From assembly GCA_934316845.1 (NCBI GenBank), contig CAKRDZ010000048.1, positions 1 through 15,891 on the forward strand: DNA of 15,891 nt. The letters are read 5' to 3'. Numbering within the stretch: the stretch's first letter is position 1; every line of letters begins with the position of its first letter. Made by a program: the position numbers and the translations under genes. This DNA comes from an uncultured Eubacterium sp. GTDB taxonomy: Bacteria > Bacillota > Clostridia > Lachnospirales > Lachnospiraceae. Below the pieces are notes generated by a model that was not told where the DNA came from, did no database searches, and saw only the letters and a list, made by a program, of their open reading frames with translations. Of the stretch, positions 1 through 4,175 are shown in pieces.

Positions 1-604
1 GTATTGAAACACAAGCCGCAAATAGAGCGGTCCGGTTGAAAGTTTGAGAGCAGTGTAAATTCAGAGGGTATTGAAACTTGTTGCGTCGGCAGTTAATGAT
101 ATGGATGTTTGAGAGCAGTGTAAATTCAGAGGGTATTGAAACACAAGCCGCAAATAGAGCGGTCCGGTTGAAAGTTTGAGAGCAGTGTAAATTCAGAGGG
201 TATTGAAACCTTAACTTTTTTCTTTATCATGCAAAAGTGGTTTGAGAGCAGTGTAAATTCAGAGGGTATTGAAACGCAATCATTGCCGAATTGCCGGCAA
301 TTGTGTTTGAGAGCAGTGTAAATTCAGAGGGTATTGAAACATTCCTTGAAGTTAAAGACTGCACAGTTGAGTTTGAGAGCAGTGTAAATTCAGAGGGTAT
401 TGAAACAGGATTCGAACCTTTTACCCCACGAGGTAAGTTTGAGAGCAGTGTAAATTCAGAGGGTATTGAAACGACACGACTTTGCCACACAGCTATATTA
501 TTGTTTGAGAGCAGTGTAAATTCAGAGGGTATTAAAACTGCGCCGCCATCTGTTTCCGTGATGTTGGTGTTTGAGAGCAGTGCAAATTTAAGAGCGGTTG
601 AAAC
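1..604 (+). CRISPR. CRISPR array, distal end, probably type II-A
   Basis: The 36-bp repeat begins GTTTGAGAGCAGTG and ends GTATTGAAAC. Full repeats start at 42, 107, 174, 240, 305, 371, 437, 503 and 569; bases 1-10 are the tail of another. Nine spacers of 29-31 bp lie between them (11-41, 78-106, 143-173, 210-239, 276-304, 341-370, 407-436, 473-502, 539-568). Repeats are identical except 503-538 (one G to A near the 3' end) and the degenerate last copy. A 36-bp repeat, 30-bp spacers and complementary GTTT/AAAC ends fit type II-A; this subtype call is inference because no cas gene is in the window. The decayed repeat on the right marks the leader-distal end, so the leader and probably cas9-cas1-cas2-csn2 should lie to the left. 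Spacers 11-41 and 143-173 are identical. Confidence 0.97.
569..604 (+). repeat. Degenerate terminal CRISPR repeat
   Basis: This copy keeps the first 14 and last 7 bases of the consensus but differs at 8 of the 15 positions between them. Such decay is typical of the oldest, leader-distal repeat and sets the array orientation as left to right. Its 3' TTGAAA (598-603) could also serve as a weak -35 for the small gene that begins 40 bases later, but no convincing -10 was seen. Confidence 0.9.
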
Positions 605-642
605 TAAACTATTTGATATTCTAGATAAGAACGGGGTAAAAT

Positions 643-828
643 ATGAACGCAAAAGGAATAATGGAACTTGAAAAAATATATAAAGAGCTTGAAGAGGAGA
701 TATTAAATTTACCACCTTTAGATATTCCTCCTAATTCGCTTAATAATTCGTTAAACGTAGAAAGAAACGAGATTACTAAAAAATATATGGAAAGAATACG
801 CAAAGTAAGGGAAGAGTACTCAAAGTGA
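643..828 (+). CDS. Small protein A of a duplicated module (61 aa), unknown
   Basis: I do not recognise the family. The 61-residue product is helical and charged, with two likely helices (residues 7-24 and 40-60) joined by a Pro/Asn-rich linker containing NLPPLDIPPNS. The C-terminal KKYMERIRKVREEYSK is repeated almost exactly in the truncated copy at 1201-1275, so this is a real, conserved coding end. Start 643 has a GGGG six bases upstream; ATG 661 has an AAGGA but only three bases away. The gene begins 38 bases after the CRISPR array and is followed at 853 by a broken copy of gene B. Small size, duplication and decay next to defence genes suggest an immunity or antitoxin-like role, but that is inference only. 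Confidence 0.6.
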   Translation: MNAKGIMELEKIYKELEEEILNLPPLDIPPNSLNNSLNVERNEITKKYMERIRKVREEYSK

Positions 829-852
829 TAAAATTTCAAGAAATGAATTGCT

Positions 853-1024
853 ATGACAAAAAACTTAAAAAGAAAGTGGTTCTGATATTATGTTCGATAT
901 GTATGATAAGCATTTTACCGTAATAACGTGTTGTGCTGAGTGGCTCAGCATAGATGAGCATCATTCAAATGAAAAAGGTATGCGATATTTTGAAACGGTG
1001 GTGGAACTGGTTGAAAAGTTTTGA
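853..1024 (+). pseudogene. Broken first copy of small gene B
   Basis: This is a decayed paralogue of the intact gene at 1288. It begins ATGACAAAA like the intact copy, then has lost about 10 bases so the frame breaks. From 878 the correct frame returns and reads GSDIMFDMYDKH, then IDEHHSNEKGMRYFET and ELVEKF, closely matching the intact protein. It then stops at a TGA (1022-1024) because one T of a T run is missing relative to the intact copy. Two independent lesions make function unlikely, although a 44-aa frame from ATG 890 remains open. It follows gene A (643-828) at the same spacing as the second module copy. Confidence 0.8.
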
Positions 1025-1130
1025 TAAATGATATATTTATTTGAAACTTGAAAATAGAATCTTACGAAAGAAGTATTTGTAACAAACATCCTAATTACTA
1101 TGAAAGACTGTGATTTAATAATGAAAATGA

Positions 1131-1200
1131 ATGATTGAAGAGGCACGACCTTATTTGGGAAAAAAGGAACACTAGGACGTTTCGATGGTGGAGGCCCCTG
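1131..1200 (+). other. Possible frameshifted coding debris
   Basis: Between the two module copies, one frame from ATG 1131 reads MIEEARPYLGKKEH then stops. The next frame continues from the A run at 1160-1165 as GTLGRFDGGGP before a stop at 1199-1201. Joined across a one-base slip these look like one protein fragment. I do not recognise a family. It may be the end of a lost gene that once preceded copy 2 of gene A. Confidence is low because short open stretches arise by chance. Confidence 0.25.
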
Positions 1201-1275
1201 ATGGCAATACAGCAAAAATATATGGAAAGAATTCGTCAAGCAAAGGAAAAGTACTCAAAATGTTGCAATTTTTAG
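1201..1275 (+). pseudogene. Truncated second copy of small gene A
   Basis: An open frame of 24 codons carries only the last part of gene A: QKYMERIRQAKEKYSK matches KKYMERIRKVREEYSK at the end of the intact copy (643-828). DNA similarity begins abruptly at about 1216; everything upstream is unrelated to gene A. The stop TAG at 1273-1275 overlaps the AGGAG that serves the intact gene B at 1288, so this remnant keeps the original A-to-B junction. It could still be translated as a short leader peptide coupled to B, but most likely it is a relic. Confidence 0.7.
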
Positions 1276-1287
1276 GAGTGAATTATT

Positions 1288-1530
1288 ATGACCAAAAGTG
1301 AATTTGTTGATAAAATTGAACGCGGTTCTGATATTATGTTCGATGTGTATGATAAGCACTATACCATATTAACATGGTGTGATGATGGTATCGGCATAGA
1401 TGAACAACATCCGAACGAAAAGGGTATGCAATATTTTGAAACTACTTCAGAATTGGTAGAAAAGTTTTTGATAAATAATATACCTATTGGAGAGTTGACA
1501 AATAAAATCATAATAACAGATTATTCATAA
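1288..1530 (+). CDS. Small acidic protein B of a duplicated module (80 aa), unknown
   Basis: The product is 80 residues, strongly acidic (about 16 Asp/Glu against 7 Lys/Arg), with no signal peptide or membrane segment. Its pattern, including MFDVYDKHYTILTWCDDGIG and QYFETTSELVEKFLI, suggests a compact alpha/beta fold. Start ATG 1288 has TAGGAGTG eight bases upstream. A broken copy lies at 853-1024, so the pair A-B was duplicated and each copy then lost a different gene. Small acidic proteins in decaying tandem copies are typical of immunity proteins of polymorphic toxin loci, but no toxin gene is visible here and the family is not recognised. Function is therefore unassigned. Confidence 0.7.
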   Translation: MTKSEFVDKIERGSDIMFDVYDKHYTILTWCDDGIGIDEQHPNEKGMQYFETTSELVEKFLINNIPIGELTNKIIITDYS

Positions 1531-1579
1531 TAAGCGATTTTAAAGTGATTATTATGAAAGTATAATGCTTAAAAGAGAA

Positions 1580-1627
1580 AAATAAATCCATTTGCGGTCC
1601 AAAGCTGGTCCACAAACAGATTTATTT
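1580..1627. repeat. 48-bp imperfect palindrome
   Basis: AATAAATC (1581-1588) pairs with GATTTATT (1619-1626), TTTG (1591-1594) with CAAA (1613-1616), and GGTCC (1596-1600) faces GGTCC (1607-1611) with a central T-T mismatch, around an AAAGCT loop. The internal loops are symmetric (CA/CA and C/A). There is no T run directly after it, so it is not a classic terminator for the gene ending at 1530, though it could act as one weakly. A protein-binding or recombination site is another possibility. Confidence 0.6.
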
Positions 1628-1647
1628 AATACATTATATACAATATC

Positions 1648-1730
1648 AGAAAAAAGTCAATAAAAATCAGAGGATATTGGAATGTGGAGAACTGCGTCGG
1701 GCATGGCTGACGGTTTGAGAGCAGTGTAAA
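1648..1730 (+). repeat. Fossil CRISPR unit outside the array
   Basis: Bases 1713-1730 match the first 18 bases of the array repeat exactly. Bases 1667-1683 match the last 17 bases of the repeat at 14 of 17 positions. The interval between them (1684-1712) is 29 bp, the spacer length of the array. The 5' part of the first repeat (about 1648-1666) is no longer clearly recognisable. This is best read as decayed repeat, spacer and half repeat, left about 1.0 kb beyond the present array end. A tracrRNA anti-repeat on the minus strand is the alternative, but the match lacks the internal bulge those normally have. Confidence 0.7.
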
Positions 1731-1785
1731 AAACAACATGAGCATTTATAAAAAAATTACAAATTAATAGAAAGCGGGTGAACAT

Positions 1786-2259
1786 ATGAAAATAATATGT
1801 TTTCACAATCCTAATGAGGAAAACGGATATTTGAGCAATTGGTATCTTTCTGATTTTTCTGTGAATGGCATTGAATTTACATCGATGGAGCAGTTTATGA
1901 TGTATCGTAAAGCTATTTGCTTCAAGGATAAGGCAATTGCGAAAGAAATTCTTGCAACGGAGGATGGTGCTTATATTAAGAAATTAGGACGTTTAGTATC
2001 TAATTATAATGAAAATATTTGGAATGGGTTGAGACAACTTATTGTATATGAAGGCTTGCAGGCAAAATTTACTCAAAATAGTTTTTTACGGCAAAACTTG
2101 GTGGATACGCAGAATGCAATACTTGCAGAATGTGCTGTAAAGGACTGCGTTTGGGGGATTGGGTTATCAACGACGGATCCTATGCGATTTAATATTAATG
2201 CATGGAGAGGAAAGAATTTGCTTGGGTATTCATTAATGATGGTGAGGGATAATTTGTAG
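1786..2259 (+). CDS. NADAR family protein (YbiA-like, DUF1768)
   Basis: The 157-aa protein has the family hallmarks: LSNW near residue 17, SMEQFMMYRKA (about 33-43), a central basic helix region, CVWGIG (about 122-127), and the end motif W(R)GKNLLGYSLMMVR. Length matches YbiA/NADAR proteins (150-190 aa). Known members act on ADP-ribose-type N-glycosidic bonds; some cleave riboflavin intermediates and others remove ADP-ribose from DNA guanine as antitoxins to DarT-like toxins. No DarT gene is next to it here, so the substrate is unknown. The protein is cytoplasmic, with no signal or membrane segment. The start has GCGGGTG upstream. It lies between a CRISPR fossil and a strong terminator and appears monocistronic. 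The CRISPR neighbourhood makes a defence role plausible, not shown. Confidence 0.9.
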   Translation: MKIICFHNPNEENGYLSNWYLSDFSVNGIEFTSMEQFMMYRKAICFKDKAIAKEILATEDGAYIKKLGRLVSNYNENIWNGLRQLIVYEGLQAKFTQNSFLRQNLVDTQNAILAECAVKDCVWGIGLSTTDPMRFNINAWRGKNLLGYSLMMVRDNL

Positions 2260-2315
2260 ATATTTTCCGATCAGATATCCCATTATTTCATCAACACTAT
2301 CATTTTCACGTATAA

Positions 2316-2399
2316 ACGACTATTTTTACGTATGTACTTCAAGAATATACTAAAAAAACAGAAGAGGAAATTTGTGAGACTTTAAAGCAAACGGAATAG
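2316..2399 (+). pseudogene. Possible C-terminal gene fragment
   Basis: An open stretch after a stop at 2313 reads QEYTKKTEEEICETLKQTE before TAG at 2397-2399. It looks like the charged helical end of a protein but has no start codon or ribosome site. It may be the remnant of a gene once downstream of the NADAR gene. It could be chance. Apart from this, 2260-2436 shows nothing I can support. Confidence 0.2.
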
Positions 2400-2436
2400 T
2401 TCAAACAAATAATACATATCAAAAGATATTTTTTTT

Positions 2437-2467
2437 AAGCCAGAACCTCATCGTTCTGGCTTGTTTT
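2437..2467 (+). terminator. Intrinsic terminator after the NADAR gene
   Basis: AAGCCAGAAC (2437-2446) and GTTCTGGCTT (2453-2462) form a perfect 10-bp stem with a 6-base loop, followed by GTTTTC. A run of eight T lies directly upstream, which would be the A side for this strand and a U run for minus-strand transcripts, so it may work in both directions. Confidence 0.9.
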
Positions 2468-2508
2468 CTGCCCATTTTCAGGAAATTTCAAGAAAAACAC
2501 CAAAAAAA

Positions 2509-2694
2509 TTGTAACTATTCAGGCCCCCTTCCGCACATTCGCATTTCGAACACTTCGTGTTCTTTTCTCGCCTTTGACAAGGCTAAAAATGCTCATATGT
2601 GGAAGGGGAGCCCAAATGTATGGAAATCAAAGTCTCTTACGTGCAAGCACGACGATTCGTTGATTTCCATACATTAGATCCTGAATAGTTACAA
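2509..2694. mobile_element. 186-bp MITE-like palindromic element with 15-bp terminal inverted repeats
   Basis: The ends TTGTAACTATTCAGG (2509-2523) and CCTGAATAGTTACAA (2680-2694) are perfect inverted repeats. Inside are two large arms. Arm 1 pairs CCCCTTCC (2525-2532) with GGAAGGGG (2601-2608) and carries further stems: GCATTT/AAATGC, GAACAC/GTGTTC (2548-2562) and GCCTT/AAGGC (2570-2583). Arm 2 pairs 2615-2630 with 2660-2675 over 16 bp, with GTGC/GCAC at its tip. There is no coding capacity. Both ends lie in CA6-7TT tracts (2501-2510 and 2692-2700), which may be a target duplication. It ends only 27 bases before the perR -35. It could instead be a structured RNA or a clustered repeat; copy number elsewhere would decide. 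Confidence 0.7.
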
Positions 2695-2721
2695 AAAATT
2701 AAAATTTTTTCAAAAAACTTA

Positions 2722-2767
2722 TTGACAAATCTTGATCAATAGTGTACTATAACGATAACAGTTATCA
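2722..2767 (+). promoter_or_regulatory. perR promoter and Fur/PerR-type operator
   Basis: TTGACA (2722-2727) and TACTAT (2745-2750) are separated by 17 bases. Just downstream, over the expected start site, GATAAC-A-GTTATC (2754-2766) is a perfect 6-1-6 dyad that extends to a 7-1-7 with one mismatch. This is the layout of Fur-superfamily boxes. It indicates autoregulation of perR and co-regulation of the downstream rubrerythrin gene. Confidence 0.85.
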
Positions 2768-2793
2768 TTATTGAAAAGAAACGAGGTGAGGAT

Positions 2794-3195
2794 TTGGCTG
2801 GAGTTAAGTATAGTAAGCAGCGTGAGATGATCGTCGAATATTTGAAGTCTACGACGGCTCATCCGACAGCGGAGACCGTTTATATGAACGTTCGAAGCGC
2901 AAATCCAAAACTCAGTTTGGGAACTGTTTATCGAAATCTCAAACTTTTGTCGGAAGCGGGAGAGATCCAGAGACTTTCCTGCGGGGATGGTATTGATCGA
3001 TTCGATGCCACGGTGACGCCGCATTGCCACTTTTTGTGTGACAAGTGTGGAAGCGTGCAGGATGTCGATATGCCGCCGCTTGATGAGTTGGAGAAAAAAG
3101 CAGCTGAAAAACTAGATGGAGAAATCCATGGACACCAGGTATATTTTTACGGATTATGTGAAAAATGCCTAAAAGAAGCAAAAAATTTAGAATGA
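2794..3195 (+). CDS. perR: Peroxide-responsive regulator PerR (Fur family)
   Basis: This is a 133-aa Fur-family metalloregulator. The N-terminal winged helix contains AHPTAETVY (22-30) and SLGTVYRNLKLL (41-52). Two CxxC pairs (C82/C85 and C122/C125) form the structural zinc site. Residues matching the Bacillus PerR sensing ligands are all present: H23, D71, H77, H79 and D90 (PerR H37, D85, H91, H93, D104). The Asp at the last position favours PerR over Fur, which usually has Glu. PerR represses peroxide defence genes and is inactivated by metal-catalysed histidine oxidation. The start is TTG 2794, supported by AGGTGAGG just upstream; the next ATG (2827) would cut into the DNA-binding domain. 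It shares a transcript with reverse rubrerythrin, 62 bases downstream. Confidence 0.93.
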   Translation: MAGVKYSKQREMIVEYLKSTTAHPTAETVYMNVRSANPKLSLGTVYRNLKLLSEAGEIQRLSCGDGIDRFDATVTPHCHFLCDKCGSVQDVDMPPLDELEKKAAEKLDGEIHGHQVYFYGLCEKCLKEAKNLE

Positions 3196-3217
3196 TGGTT
3201 TCGCGATTGCCATCATT
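3191..3217 (+). other. Stem-loop at the perR stop codon
   Basis: AATGATGG (3191-3198) and CCATCATT (3210-3217) form an 8-bp stem with an 11-base loop. The left arm contains the perR stop codon. No T run follows, so it is more likely an mRNA-processing or stability element between perR and the rubrerythrin gene than a terminator. Confidence 0.55.
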
Positions 3218-3257
3218 GCTAAAAAATAAAATTTATAAAAGAAAAGGAGAAATTATT

Positions 3258-3806
3258 ATGGCAAAATATGTATGTTCCGTATGCGGTTATGTTCACGAAG
3301 GAGATCAGCCACCAGAAAAATGCCCACAGTGTGGTGTAGGTCCTGAAAAATTCAACAAAATGGAAGAAGGCGAAAAAGTCTGGGCTGCTGAGCATGTTGT
3401 TGGAGTAGCAAAAGGCGTCAGCGAAGACATCGTTGCAGACCTTCGTGCAAACTTTGAAGGAGAATGTTCCGAAGTAGGTATGTATCTTGCGATGGCACGT
3501 GTGGCTCACCGTGAAGGATATCCGGAAATCGGACTTTACTGGGAAAAAGCAGCTTACGAAGAAGCAGAGCATGCTGCAAAATTTGCAGAACTGCTTGGTG
3601 AGGTAGTGACAGATTCGACAAAGAAAAACCTGCAGATGCGTGTAGACGCTGAGCATGGTGCGACAGCCGGAAAAATGGATCTTGCTAAACGTGCGAAAGC
3701 AGCAAACCTGGATGCGATCCATGATACCGTTCATGAGATGGCTCGTGATGAGGCAAGACATGGTAAAGCATTTGAAGGACTTTTGAAGAGATACTTCGGA
3801 GAATAA
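3258..3806 (+). CDS. rbr: Reverse rubrerythrin (N-terminal rubredoxin domain)
   Basis: The 182-aa protein starts with a rubredoxin domain, C6-x2-C9 and C22-x2-C25 binding one iron. A four-helix ferritin-like diiron domain follows, with Glu ligands and the two ExxH-type motifs EEAEH and DEARH. The reversed order relative to classical rubrerythrin defines the reverse rubrerythrins of Clostridia, which reduce hydrogen peroxide and oxygen using electrons from NADH via partner oxidoreductases. It acts in the cytoplasm. Start ATG 3258 has AAAGGAGA seven bases upstream; the same frame is open back to 3165 but that part overlaps perR and is not coding. It lies in the perR operon behind the PerR box, so peroxide induction is expected. 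Confidence 0.95.
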   Translation: MAKYVCSVCGYVHEGDQPPEKCPQCGVGPEKFNKMEEGEKVWAAEHVVGVAKGVSEDIVADLRANFEGECSEVGMYLAMARVAHREGYPEIGLYWEKAAYEEAEHAAKFAELLGEVVTDSTKKNLQMRVDAEHGATAGKMDLAKRAKAANLDAIHDTVHEMARDEARHGKAFEGLLKRYFGE

Positions 3807-3833
3807 TCGACAGAAAAGTCAGATAAAATAAGG

Positions 3834-3860
3834 CTCCCTGGGATTTCCCGGGGAGTTTTT
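3834..3860 (+). terminator. Intrinsic terminator of the perR-rbr operon
   Basis: CTCCCTGGG (3834-3842) pairs with CCCGGGGAG (3847-3855) over nine base pairs including one G-T, with loop ATTT, followed by TTTTT. Confidence 0.93.
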
Positions 3861-3899
3861 CTGTGGGGGTTGCAGGGAACTTTTCTGGTGGGTTTTGAG

Positions 3900-3929
3900 T
3901 TGACGCAGGAGGAAGGAGCATGCTATAAT
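3900..3929 (+). promoter_or_regulatory. Promoter of the XRE-hydE operon
   Basis: TTGACG (3900-3905) and a perfect TATAAT (3924-3929) are 18 bases apart, with TGC before the -10 giving an extended -10. The expected start site is about 20 bases before the first codon, so the leader is short. Confidence 0.85.
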
Positions 3930-3954
3930 CAAACTATTGACGGAGGTGATGGGA

Positions 3955-4173
3955 ATGGCAAAAAATACACAAAACAGGCGTCTCGTGATGGCGCGGTTTG
4001 AAAAAGATATGACGCAGAAAGAACTTGCGGACCAAGTTGGAATTTCCCGTCAGACGATGTGTGCGATTGAACGCGGAGAGACCAATCCAAGTTTACGATT
4101 ATGCCTTGAGATATGCTGGGCTTTGGATAAGAGTCTGGATGAATTATTTTGGGAAGAAAACCGGGGAGAATAA
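3955..4173 (+). CDS. Small XRE-family HTH regulator
   Basis: The 72-aa protein is essentially one Cro/C1-type helix-turn-helix: MTQKELADQVGISRQTMCAIE forms the core, followed by RGETNPSLRLCLEICWAL and a short acidic tail DELFWEENRGE. This resembles the small YozG-like regulators common in Firmicutes. It has no effector domain. Start ATG 3955 sits five bases after a perfect GGAGGTGA; an in-frame TTG at 3937 would add six residues but lies upstream of the ribosome site. Its stop is two bases before the hydE start, so the two genes are co-transcribed and perhaps translationally coupled. A role in controlling hydrogenase maturation is possible but not shown by sequence. Confidence 0.88.
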   Translation: MAKNTQNRRLVMARFEKDMTQKELADQVGISRQTMCAIERGETNPSLRLCLEICWALDKSLDELFWEENRGE

Positions 4174-4175
4174 AA

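Noticed and set aside
290..301. 12-bp perfect palindrome ATTGCCGGCAAT in a spacer
   Set aside because: It is part of an acquired 29-bp spacer and reflects the target sequence, not a local function.
227..715. Open frames on both strands through the CRISPR array encoding a repeated peptide
   Set aside because: Repeat plus spacer is usually 66 bp, a multiple of three, so repeats stay in frame and stay open. The peptides are translations of CRISPR repeats.
1526..1556. Terminator for gene B formed by CATAATAA / TTATTATG
   Set aside because: The stem is only A-T rich with a 15-base loop and no T run follows, so it is too weak to call.
1713..1783. tracrRNA anti-repeat on the minus strand
   Set aside because: The 18-bp match to the repeat is perfect with no bulge, no convincing nexus hairpin follows, and the flanking decayed repeat and 29-bp spacing fit a CRISPR relic better. 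Only a weak AT stem before a T run is seen downstream. Not fully excluded.
3165..3257. N-terminal extension of the rubrerythrin
   Set aside because: It overlaps perR in another frame and lacks a ribosome site; ATG 3258 has one and starts the rubredoxin domain.
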